Source: an uncultured Massilia sp. (GTDB lineage: Bacteria > Pseudomonadota > Gammaproteobacteria > Burkholderiales > Burkholderiaceae). From it: a DNA stretch of 6,370 bases. Every line of letters starts with the position of its first letter. Within the stretch, counting starts at the first letter, position 1. The position numbers were made by a program, and so were the translations under genes. Shown piece by piece: positions 1-6,336 of this stretch. The notes below the pieces were generated by a model, which worked only from the letters and a program-made list of their open reading frames with translations, had not been told where the DNA came from and made no database searches. The stretch spans positions 1-6,370 of the forward strand of contig CAMPHU010000255.1 in the NCBI GenBank assembly GCA_946886065.1. The letters run 5' to 3'.

Positions 1-300
1 ACGGTCGTGCCGGGCATCACCATCGGCCGCGGCACCTTCCTGGCCGCCGGCAGCACGCTGACCAAGGACACCAAGGACTGGTCGATGATGCTCGGCGTTC
101 CCGCGCGCCAGGTCGGCTGGGTCAGCGCCTACGGCGAAAAAATCCCGCTGCCGCTGAGCGGCGAAGGCGAATGGACCTGCCCGCACACCGGTGACCGCTA
201 CGTGCTCGACGTGAGCACCATGGTGCGTCATCCGGGCCCGCGCGACATCCTGCAGTACGTGCCGGGCGCCAAGCTGGAGCGCGTGATGACCGAGGCCTGA
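1..300 (+). CDS. Sugar N-acyltransferase, WbpD-like, left-handed beta-helix (3' end only)
   Basis: The reading frame is open from base 1 to the TGA at 298-300, so this is the last 99 residues of a gene that begins outside the window. The first 25 or so residues are hexapeptide repeats (VVPGIT, IGRGTF, LAAGST), the coil signature of acyl-CoA-dependent acyltransferases. A GVPARQVGWV motif and a tail with CPHTGDRY follow. As I recall it, that combination is typical of WbpD/WlbB, which N-acetylates the 3-amino group of UDP-2-acetamido-3-amino-2,3-dideoxy-glucuronate in the cytoplasm. Full WbpD proteins are about 190 residues, so roughly half is visible. The internal ATG at base 7 is not a credible start because the repeats already run through it. 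The exact substrate cannot be read from this half. Another nucleotide-sugar acyltransferase of the same fold is possible. Confidence 0.8.
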   Translation, partial: TVVPGITIGRGTFLAAGSTLTKDTKDWSMMLGVPARQVGWVSAYGEKIPLPLSGEGEWTCPHTGDRYVLDVSTMVRHPGPRDILQYVPGAKLERVMTEA

Positions 301-333
301 GCCGCGGTCCCGCTTCCAATCACAAAAGATAAT

Positions 334-1593
334 ATGACGATCAAAGTTCTCTACATCGACGGCGACGGCCCCTTCGGGGGCGCCTCGCGCAGCCTGTTCG
401 AGGCCGTGCGCGCGCTTCCCGCCGGGGAAGTCGAGCCGTATTTCGCCGCTTCGCGCGGCACCGCCCTGGACGTTTACCGCCAGGTGGCGAAGGAAGCGGT
501 GTCGGTGCGCGCCATGAGCAAGTTCGACAACACGCTGTACAGCCACTACCGCGGCATCCGCTGGCTGATCCTGCTGCGCGAGCTGATGAACCTGCCGTTC
601 TCCGTGGCGGTCGTGCTGCGCGCCCGGCGCCAGTTCAAGGATATCGACCTGATCCACCTGAACGAGGTGGTCTACCTGTTCCCGGCGCTGCTGGCCAAGC
701 GCCTGTTCGGCGTGCCGCTGGTGGTGCACGTGCGGTCCCTGACCGCGCACGACCAGCGTTCCAGGCGCACCCGCTGGCTGACGCGCACGCTGCGGCGCGA
801 AGCCGCCGCGGTGATCGCCATCAACCACAATACGCGCGCCACGCTGGCGCCCGACCTGCCGGTGGAGATCATCCAGAACTCCTTCACCGCCAAGCGCGCA
901 CCGCAGGCGGACGCCAACATCGTGGCCAAGCTCGACGCCCTGCGCCCCGGTTCGCTCAAGGTCGGCTTCGTCGGGAACCTGCATCATTCGAAGGGCCTGT
1001 ACGAAATGCTGGAGGCCGCGAAGATCCTGCGCCAGTCGGGCCGCGACGTGGAGTTCGTGGTGGTCGGCGGCGTGACCCTGCAGGACAAGGGCCCGAAAGC
1101 CTGGCTGCTGGCGCGCGCCGGCCTGGCGCAGAACGTGCAGGCCGACCTCGGCGAACAGATCAAGCGCGACGGCCTGGACGAATGCTTCCACCTGCTGGGA
1201 CCGACCTTCGACATCAAGTGCGTCTACGACCGCCTCGACGTCCTGCTGTTCCCGTCGCATTACGACGCGCCGGGCCGCCCGGTGTTCGAGGCGGCCTTCT
1301 CGGGCGTGCCGTCGATCGTGGCGGTGAGCCATCCGTATCCGGACACCCTGGTGGACGGCGAGACCGGCATCGCGATTCCTGCCAAGGACGCGCAAGCGCT
1401 GGCCGACGCCATCCTGCACTTCGCCGACAACCCGGAAGAGGTGAAACGCATGGGCGAGAACGCGCGCCGCCTGGCCGAATCGAATTTCGACCCGCAGACC
1501 AACGCACGCCGGCTGCTGGGCGTGTACCAGCGCGTGCTGGGCATGGCGCCGCGCGCCGCCAGCGAACCTAACAAAGAAGTGACCACGCAATGA
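334..1593 (+). CDS. Glycosyltransferase, family 4-like (GT-B fold)
   Basis: This 419-residue protein looks like a retaining GT-B glycosyltransferase that adds one sugar from a nucleotide donor to the lipid-linked repeat unit at the inner face of the membrane. The N-terminal domain opens with a glycine-rich acceptor-side loop (GDGPFGGASRSL, residues 10-21). Residues 74-101 are hydrophobic and basic (WLILL, then RARRQF), which would suit peripheral membrane contact. The C-terminal domain starts at VGFVGNLHHSKG (210-221), a GT4 hallmark, and carries the nucleotide-sugar site DAPGRPVFE (311-319). The usual EX7E motif is read here as D311-x7-E319. About 400 residues is normal for the family. The start ATG has only a weak A-rich leader, 33 nt after the previous stop. 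The stop overlaps the next gene as ATGA. Donor and acceptor are unknown. A FucNAm or uronic-acid transferase would fit the context but is a guess. Confidence 0.88.
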   Translation: MTIKVLYIDGDGPFGGASRSLFEAVRALPAGEVEPYFAASRGTALDVYRQVAKEAVSVRAMSKFDNTLYSHYRGIRWLILLRELMNLPFSVAVVLRARRQFKDIDLIHLNEVVYLFPALLAKRLFGVPLVVHVRSLTAHDQRSRRTRWLTRTLRREAAAVIAINHNTRATLAPDLPVEIIQNSFTAKRAPQADANIVAKLDALRPGSLKVGFVGNLHHSKGLYEMLEAAKILRQSGRDVEFVVVGGVTLQDKGPKAWLLARAGLAQNVQADLGEQIKRDGLDECFHLLGPTFDIKCVYDRLDVLLFPSHYDAPGRPVFEAAFSGVPSIVAVSHPYPDTLVDGETGIAIPAKDAQALADAILHFADNPEEVKRMGENARRLAESNFDPQTNARRLLGVYQRVLGMAPRAASEPNKEVTTQ

Positions 1594-2750
1594 ACATGAG
1601 CGAAGCGATTTCCAAGACGGGCTACCAGATTTGCAGCAACTGCATCATGGATACCAGCGACCCGAACATCACGTTCGACGAGCGCGGCTGGTGCGACTAC
1701 TGCAACAACTTTGAACAAACCATCAAGCCGAACTGGCATACGGATGCGCGCGGCGAAGCCGAACTGGCCAAGTTGGCCGAGAAGATCAAGGCCGACGGCA
1801 AGGGCAAGGATTTCGACTGCATCATCGGCCTGAGCGGCGGGCTGGACAGCTCCTACGCCGCCTATGTAGCCAAGGAAAAGATGGGCCTGCGTCCGCTGCT
1901 GTTCCACGTCGACGCCGGCTGGAACACCGACCAGGCGGTCGGCAATATCGAAAAGCTGGTCGACGGCCTGGGCCTGGACCTGTACACCGAAGTGGTGAAC
2001 TGGGAAGAGATGAAGGACCTGCAGGTGGCTTTCCTGAAGTCGCAGATTCCCGACCAGGACCTGCCGCAGGACGCTTCCTTCTTCTCGTCGCTGTACAAGT
2101 TCGCGCGCCAGCACAAGATCAAGTACGTGATCACCGGCTCCAACTATTCGACCGAATGCTGCCGCGAACCGGAAGAGTGGGGCGGCTACCTGGGCATCGA
2201 CAAGACCCTGTTCGGCGACATTCACGGGCGCTTCGGCAAGCGTCCCCTGAAGACCTTCCCGCTGCTGGATATCCTGGTCTACAAGGGCATCTACCAGTAC
2301 GTGCTGGGCATGGAAGTGGCCAAGCCGCTGAACATGGTGCCGTTCGTGAAGAAGGACGCCGAGGACGAGCTCGAGCGCCGCTTCGGCTGGAAGCGCTTCC
2401 AGCACAAGCACCACGAGTCGCGCTTCACGCGTTTCTACGAGGATTACTGGCTGCCGCGCAAGTTCGGTTTCCATAAGCGCCGCGCGCACTTCTCGAGCCT
2501 GATCATGACCGGGCAGATGACGCGCGAACAGGCGCTCGAGCGCATTTCCCGCCCGGAGATGGACGAGCATTTCCTGAAGCAGGAATTCGAATTCGTGGCC
2601 CACAAGCTCGGCCTGTCGGTCGAGGAGCTGCGTGCAATCTTCGAAGGCGAGAACAAGACCTACCGCCATTACAAGAACAAGCGCTGGGTGATCGGCGCGG
2701 GCACCGAGATCCTGCGCCGCCTGGGCTTTGAAAAGAGGTTCTTCCGATGA
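1590..2750 (+). CDS. wbuX: N-acetyl sugar amidotransferase (LfnA/WbuX/WbpG family)
   Basis: This 386-residue enzyme is predicted to convert an acetamido group on a nucleotide-activated sugar to an acetamidino group, using ATP to activate the substrate and ammonia from the HisH/HisF-like pair encoded next. Two CxxC pairs near the N-terminus (C15/C18 and C35/C38) look like a zinc ribbon. A PP-loop ATP-pyrophosphatase motif SGGLDSS lies at 82-88, followed by LFHVDAGWN. A second conserved stretch, TGSNYSTECCREP, lies at 182-194. The ATG at 1590 overlaps the previous stop (ATGA) and has a purine-rich AAAGAAG about 10 nt upstream, so I prefer it to the in-frame ATG at 1596. The family includes WbpG (ManNAc3NAmA), LfnA and WbuX (L-FucNAm) and PseA (pseudaminic acid). 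The adjoining fnlABC genes favour the LfnA/WbuX role. Family confidence is high. The substrate is inferred from context. Confidence 0.93.
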   Translation: MNMSEAISKTGYQICSNCIMDTSDPNITFDERGWCDYCNNFEQTIKPNWHTDARGEAELAKLAEKIKADGKGKDFDCIIGLSGGLDSSYAAYVAKEKMGLRPLLFHVDAGWNTDQAVGNIEKLVDGLGLDLYTEVVNWEEMKDLQVAFLKSQIPDQDLPQDASFFSSLYKFARQHKIKYVITGSNYSTECCREPEEWGGYLGIDKTLFGDIHGRFGKRPLKTFPLLDILVYKGIYQYVLGMEVAKPLNMVPFVKKDAEDELERRFGWKRFQHKHHESRFTRFYEDYWLPRKFGFHKRRAHFSSLIMTGQMTREQALERISRPEMDEHFLKQEFEFVAHKLGLSVEELRAIFEGENKTYRHYKNKRWVIGAGTEILRRLGFEKRFFR

Positions 2751-3376
2751 TCCACATCGTCGATTACGGCCTGGGCAACGTCCAGGCCTTCGCCAACATG
2801 TACAAGCGCCTCGGCTTCGAGGCGACCCGCGCAAGGAACGCGGCCGACCTGGAAGGCGCGACCCGCATCATCCTGCCGGGCGTGGGCGCCTTCGACCATG
2901 CGATGGACCTGCTCGATGCGTCCGGCATGCGTCCGGCGCTGGAGCACCTGGTGCGCGAACGCCAGGTGCCGGTCCTCGGTATCTGTGTCGGCATGCAGAT
3001 CCTGGCCTCGTCCAGCGAGGAAGGCAGCAAGGCTGGCCTGGGCTGGGTGCCGGGGCGCGTGCGCTCGTTCCGTTCGGTACCGGCCTCGGCCCAGTTGCCG
3101 ATGCCGCACATGGGCTGGAACGATGTAACGCCGGCCGCGGCCGTGCCGCTGTTCAAGGGCCTGGAAGCGGATTCGCGCTTCTATTTCCTGCATTCGTTCT
3201 TCTTCGACTGCGACAGCGAAGAGCACGCCCTGGCGCGGGCGTCCTACGGCTTTGACTTCAGTTGCGCAGTCGCCGCCGGGAATGTCTACGGCGTGCAGTT
3301 CCATCCGGAGAAAAGCCACCACTACGGCGCGGCGCTCCTGAAAAACTTTGCGGAGTTGCCACATGCTCAGGCCTAG
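2747..3376 (+). CDS. wbuY: HisH-like glutamine amidotransferase for sugar amidination (WbuY/HisH2)
   Basis: This is a 209-residue class I glutaminase related to the HisH subunit of imidazole glycerol phosphate synthase. Its role here is most likely to hydrolyse glutamine and feed ammonia through the HisF-like partner to the sugar amidotransferase, not to make histidine. The catalytic triad is complete. C80 sits in GICVGMQ, and H186 and E188 in VQFHPEKS. The oxyanion-strand motif PGVGAF is at 44-49. The length is close to ordinary HisH (about 200). The ATG overlaps the preceding stop as ATGA and has AGAGG at 2734-2738, 8 nt upstream, so the start is well supported. Its 3' end overlaps the next gene by 14 nt, consistent with a stoichiometric, translationally coupled complex. 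A true hisH is unlikely because no other histidine genes accompany it and its partner has lost a cyclase residue. Confidence 0.93.
   Translation: MIHIVDYGLGNVQAFANMYKRLGFEATRARNAADLEGATRIILPGVGAFDHAMDLLDASGMRPALEHLVRERQVPVLGICVGMQILASSSEEGSKAGLGWVPGRVRSFRSVPASAQLPMPHMGWNDVTPAAAVPLFKGLEADSRFYFLHSFFFDCDSEEHALARASYGFDFSCAVAAGNVYGVQFHPEKSHHYGAALLKNFAELPHAQA
3352..3355 (+). promoter_or_regulatory. Shine-Dalgarno that fixes the HisF-like start
   Basis: GGAG lies 7 nt upstream of the ATG at 3363, inside the end of the HisH-like gene. It supports that ATG over the in-frame TTG at 3348, which lies upstream of this site and would add five residues that family members lack. Confidence 0.75.
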
Positions 3377-4154
3377 AATCATTCCCTGCCTGCTGGTCCA
3401 CGAGAAGGGCCTCGTGAAGACCGTGTCGTTCAAGTCGCCGAAATACGTGGGCGACCCGATCAATGCCGTCAAGATTTTCAACGAAAAGGAATCCGACGAA
3501 CTGATCGTGCTCGATATCGACGCCACCGCCAACGGTGCCGAGCCCGATTACAAGCTGATTTCGGACCTGGCGGCCGAGTGCCGCATGCCGCTGTGCTATG
3601 GCGGCGGCATCCGCACTGTTGCGCAGGCCAAACACATTATCAGTCTGGGCGTCGAAAAGATTGCGATCAGCTCGGCGGTTGTAGAAAATCCTGAACTGGT
3701 CACGCGTATTGCGGAGGAAGTCGGCCGCCAGAGCGTGGTGGTGGTGCTGGACGTGAAAAAACGCATGTTCGGCAAGGATTACGACGTCTATATCCAGAAC
3801 GGCCGCAAGAACACCAAGCGCAATGCGATCGAGATGGCGCAGCAGATGGAGGCCCTCGGCGCCGGCGAGATCGTGATCAACTCGATCGACAACGACGGCC
3901 AGATGAAGGGCTACGACATCGCGTTCGCCCAGCGTGTGCGCCAGGCCGTCAATATCCCCATTACCATCCTCGGCGGCGCCGGCTCGCTGCAGGACATCGA
4001 AAGCCTGGTAGGCGCCTGCGGCGTGATCGGCGCTTCGGCCGGCAGTCTCTTTGTCTTCAAGGGCGTCTACAAGGCCGTCCTGATTAATTACCCGAGTGTC
4101 GCCCAGCGCGACGAGATCGTGGCCCGCGCACTTGCGCAGGCAAAGCGTATTTGA
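3363..4154 (+). CDS. wbuZ: HisF-like ammonia-channel subunit for sugar amidination (WbuZ/HisF2)
   Basis: This is a 263-residue (beta/alpha)8 barrel of the HisF family, expected to pair with the upstream HisH-like glutaminase and deliver ammonia to the PP-loop amidotransferase. I aligned it by eye with Thermotoga HisF recalled from memory. The match runs without gaps over the first 130 residues. Residues equivalent to the ammonia gate (R5, E46, K99 and E169) are kept, as are D130, SIDNDG (174-179) and the phosphate-loop motifs GGGI (80-83) and GGAG. The catalytic aspartate at position 11 of true HisF (PCLDV) is leucine here (PCLLV). That fits an acetamidino-module paralogue rather than a PRFAR cyclase. 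The ATG at 3363 starts the protein exactly where HisF proteins start and has a GGAG site 7 nt upstream. It overlaps the HisH-like gene by 14 nt. Confidence 0.93.
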   Translation: MLRPRIIPCLLVHEKGLVKTVSFKSPKYVGDPINAVKIFNEKESDELIVLDIDATANGAEPDYKLISDLAAECRMPLCYGGGIRTVAQAKHIISLGVEKIAISSAVVENPELVTRIAEEVGRQSVVVVLDVKKRMFGKDYDVYIQNGRKNTKRNAIEMAQQMEALGAGEIVINSIDNDGQMKGYDIAFAQRVRQAVNIPITILGGAGSLQDIESLVGACGVIGASAGSLFVFKGVYKAVLINYPSVAQRDEIVARALAQAKRI

Positions 4155-4186
4155 CAATAACGTATTAAGAAAACACAGGAATAGTT
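4155..4186 (+). other. AT-rich intergenic spacer before fnlA
   Basis: This 32-nt gap separates the amidation genes from the fnl genes. It is 23/32 A+T, in sharp contrast to the flanking coding DNA. It holds the fnlA ribosome-binding site. A TTGACA hexamer straddles its left edge (4151-4156), but there is no recognisable -10 box at a usable distance. No hairpin terminator is visible, so read-through transcription is likely. Confidence 0.5.
4177..4180 (+). promoter_or_regulatory. Shine-Dalgarno for fnlA
   Basis: AGGA lies 6 nt before the ATG at 4187. It gives fnlA its own ribosome entry site at one of the two junctions in this run where the genes neither overlap nor nearly touch. Confidence 0.7.
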
Positions 4187-5221
4187 ATGTTTGAAGGCAA
4201 AGTGCTTCTGATTACTGGTGGCACCGGTTCGTTCGGCAACGCAGTGCTGAAGCGCTTCCTCGACACCGGCATCGCGGAGATCCGCATTTTCAGCCGTGAC
4301 GAGAAGAAGCAGGACGACATGCGCAAGAAGTACCACAATGCGAAGCTGAAGTTCTACATCGGCGACGTGCGCGACTTCTCGAGCGTCCTGAACGCGACGC
4401 GCGGCGTCGACTATATCTTCCACGCGGCGGCGCTCAAGCAGGTTCCCTCCTGTGAGTTCCACCCGATGGAAGCGGTCAAGACCAACGTGATCGGCACCGA
4501 CAACCTGCTGGAAGCCGCGATCCAGAACGGCGTGCGCCGCGTCGTCTGCCTGAGCACCGACAAGGCCGCCTATCCGATCAACGCCATGGGTATTTCCAAG
4601 GCGATGATGGAAAAGGTCATGGTCGCCAAGTCGCGCGGCCTGGACGACAGCAAGACCGTCATTTGCGGCACCCGCTACGGCAACGTGATGGCCTCGCGCG
4701 GTTCGGTGATTCCGCTGTTCGTCGACCAGGTCCGCGCGGGCAAGCCGATCACCGTGACCGATCCGGAAATGACCCGCTTCATGATGACCCTGGAAGACGC
4801 CGTCGACCTGGTCCTGTACGCATTCGAACACGGCCGCAACGGCGACATGTTCGTCCAGAAGGCGCCGGCCGCCACCATCAAGACCCTGGTCGAGGCCGTG
4901 CTGTCGGTCATGGAAAAGCCGAAGCACCAGGTCAACGTGATCGGCACCCGCCACGGCGAGAAGCTGTACGAGACCCTGCTCAGCCGCGAAGAGATGGCCG
5001 CCGCCGAAGACCTGGGCGGCTACTACCGCGTGCCGCCCGACCTGCGCGATCTGAACTACGGCAAGTTCGTGGAAGAGGGCGAGCAGAAGATCTCGCAATG
5101 CGAAGACTACAACTCGCATAATACCGAACGCCTCGACAAGGACGGCATGAAGCAGCTCCTGATGAAGCTGGAATTCATGCGCGCCATCGCCCAGGGCCAG
5201 ATTCCGGCGCTGGACGCGTAA
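4187..5221 (+). CDS. fnlA: UDP-GlcNAc 4,6-dehydratase/5-epimerase (FnlA/CapE/WbjB)
   Basis: This 344-residue protein is an extended short-chain dehydrogenase that carries out the first step of UDP-L-FucNAc synthesis: 4,6-dehydration and 5-epimerisation of UDP-GlcNAc to a 4-keto-6-deoxy intermediate in the cytoplasm. The NAD(P)-binding glycine motif TGGTGSFG is at residues 10-17. The catalytic stretch is STDKAAYPINAMGISK (123-138), with D125 and K126. Methionine 134 occupies the usual tyrosine position of the YxxxK motif, giving M134xxxK138. That substitution is, to my knowledge, characteristic of CapE/FnlA and argues against ordinary dTDP-glucose dehydratases. The length matches CapE (about 340). 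The gene begins after a 32-nt spacer with a good AGGA site and ends 2 nt before fnlB, so it forms a unit with fnlB and fnlC. WbpM/FlaA1-type dehydratases are the nearest alternatives, but they are either much larger or keep different neighbours. Confidence 0.95.
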   Translation: MFEGKVLLITGGTGSFGNAVLKRFLDTGIAEIRIFSRDEKKQDDMRKKYHNAKLKFYIGDVRDFSSVLNATRGVDYIFHAAALKQVPSCEFHPMEAVKTNVIGTDNLLEAAIQNGVRRVVCLSTDKAAYPINAMGISKAMMEKVMVAKSRGLDDSKTVICGTRYGNVMASRGSVIPLFVDQVRAGKPITVTDPEMTRFMMTLEDAVDLVLYAFEHGRNGDMFVQKAPAATIKTLVEAVLSVMEKPKHQVNVIGTRHGEKLYETLLSREEMAAAEDLGGYYRVPPDLRDLNYGKFVEEGEQKISQCEDYNSHNTERLDKDGMKQLLMKLEFMRAIAQGQIPALDA

Positions 5222-5223
5222 GC

Positions 5224-6336
5224 ATGCGGGTACTTGTTACTGGCGCGAACGGATTCATCGGGAAGAACCTGCTGGTCCACCTGCGGGAGCGCCCCGCGAT
5301 CGATGTGCTCACCTTTACCCGCGGCGAGTCGCTGGACGCGCTCGCCGACAAAGTGGCGGGGGCCGACTTCATCTATCACCTGGCGGGCGTGAACCGTCCG
5401 CAGAACGAGGCCGAATTCGCCGAGGGCAACGCCGACCTGACGCGCGCCCTGTGCGACGCGGTCAGGCGCAGCGGCCGCGCCATCCCAGTGGTCTACACTT
5501 CGTCGATCCAGGCCGAGCGCGACAACGCCTACGGCGCGAGCAAGCGCGGCGCCGAGGAAGCCCTGCGCGAGCTGGCGCAACAGCCCGGCCAGCGCGTACA
5601 CATCTACCGCCTGCCGAACGTGTTCGGCAAGTGGTGCCGCCCCAACTACAATTCGGCCGTGGCGACCTTCTGCCACAACATCTCGCAGGGCCTGCCGATC
5701 CAGGTAAACGACCCGGCCGCGGCCCTGCGCCTGGTCTACGTGGACGACGTGGTGGCCGACTTCCTCGGCAAGCTCGAGGCCGATGCGTCCGGGGCGCTGT
5801 ACCCGGAGGTGGCGCCGGTCTACGAGACCACCGTGGGCGAGCTGGCCCGTATGCTGGAGGAATTCCGCGACAGCCGCGCCAGCATGATCATCCCGCCGGT
5901 GGGCACGGGACTGGTGCGCGCGCTCTACGCCACCTACATCACCTATTTCACGCCCCAGCAGTTCTCCTACCCGCTGGTCAAGCACGGCGACCCGCGCGGC
6001 GTGTTCGTCGAGATGCTCAAGACCCGCGACGCCGGGCAGTTCTCGTTCTTCACCGCGCATCCCGGCATCACCCGCGGCGGCCATTACCACCACACGAAGA
6101 CCGAGAAATTCCTGGTCATCAAGGGCAGGGCGCGCTTCGGTTTCCGCCATATCGACACCGGCGAGACCTATAGCTGCGAAACCAGCGCGGACGAGCCGCA
6201 GGTGGTCGAAACCATCCCCGGCTGGTCGCACGACATCACCAACATCGGCGACGACGAAATGATCGTCATGCTGTGGGCGAACGAAATCTTCGATCGGCAG
6301 AAGCCCGATACGGTTGCATACAAGGTAGACGCATGA
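5224..6336 (+). CDS. fnlB: Bifunctional C3-epimerase/C4-reductase of UDP-L-FucNAc synthesis (FnlB/CapF/WbjC)
   Basis: This 370-residue, two-domain enzyme carries out the second step of UDP-L-FucNAc synthesis. The N-terminal short-chain dehydrogenase domain has the cofactor loop GANGFIG (7-13), TSSIQ (92-96) and catalytic Y103xxxK107. The C-terminal domain, from about residue 245, is a cupin with a likely metal site formed by H287, H289 and E294 (GHYHHTKTEKF) and H336 (GWSHDITN). In S. aureus CapF the cupin domain epimerises C3 and the dehydrogenase domain reduces the C4 keto group with NADPH, giving UDP-2-acetamido-2,6-dideoxy-L-talose. The same is inferred here. Length and domain order match CapF (about 369 residues). 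The start is 2 nt after the fnlA stop with no strong Shine-Dalgarno, suggesting translational coupling. The stop overlaps fnlC as ATGA. A single-domain sugar reductase is excluded by the cupin. Confidence 0.95.
   Translation: MRVLVTGANGFIGKNLLVHLRERPAIDVLTFTRGESLDALADKVAGADFIYHLAGVNRPQNEAEFAEGNADLTRALCDAVRRSGRAIPVVYTSSIQAERDNAYGASKRGAEEALRELAQQPGQRVHIYRLPNVFGKWCRPNYNSAVATFCHNISQGLPIQVNDPAAALRLVYVDDVVADFLGKLEADASGALYPEVAPVYETTVGELARMLEEFRDSRASMIIPPVGTGLVRALYATYITYFTPQQFSYPLVKHGDPRGVFVEMLKTRDAGQFSFFTAHPGITRGGHYHHTKTEKFLVIKGRARFGFRHIDTGETYSCETSADEPQVVETIPGWSHDITNIGDDEMIVMLWANEIFDRQKPDTVAYKVDA

Noticed and set aside
301..333. 33-nt gap before the glycosyltransferase, checked for a promoter or terminator
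   Set aside because: There is no convincing hairpin with a T run and no -35/-10 pair. The leader is only weakly A-rich before the ATG.
1260..2834. 524-codon open frame on the minus strand
   Set aside because: It lies antisense to the glycosyltransferase, amidotransferase and HisH-like genes, all of which have clear family motifs. Its translation shows no motif, and long antisense open frames are expected in high-GC DNA with G/C-rich third positions.
2747..4154. Fragment of a histidine biosynthesis operon
   Set aside because: No hisA, hisI, hisB or other his gene adjoins, the HisF-like protein lacks Asp11, and the pair sits between a sugar amidotransferase and fnlA.
4151..4156. Perfect TTGACA -35-like hexamer at the end of the HisF-like gene
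   Set aside because: No TATAAT-like element lies 15-19 nt downstream, where the sequence reads CACAGG or similar. The hexamer is partly formed by the TGA stop codon, so chance is the simpler explanation.
4088..5119. 343-codon open frame on the minus strand, and a similar 374-codon frame at 5107-6231
   Set aside because: Both mirror fnlA and fnlB and have biased, low-information composition with no recognisable domain. They are shadows of the coding strand.
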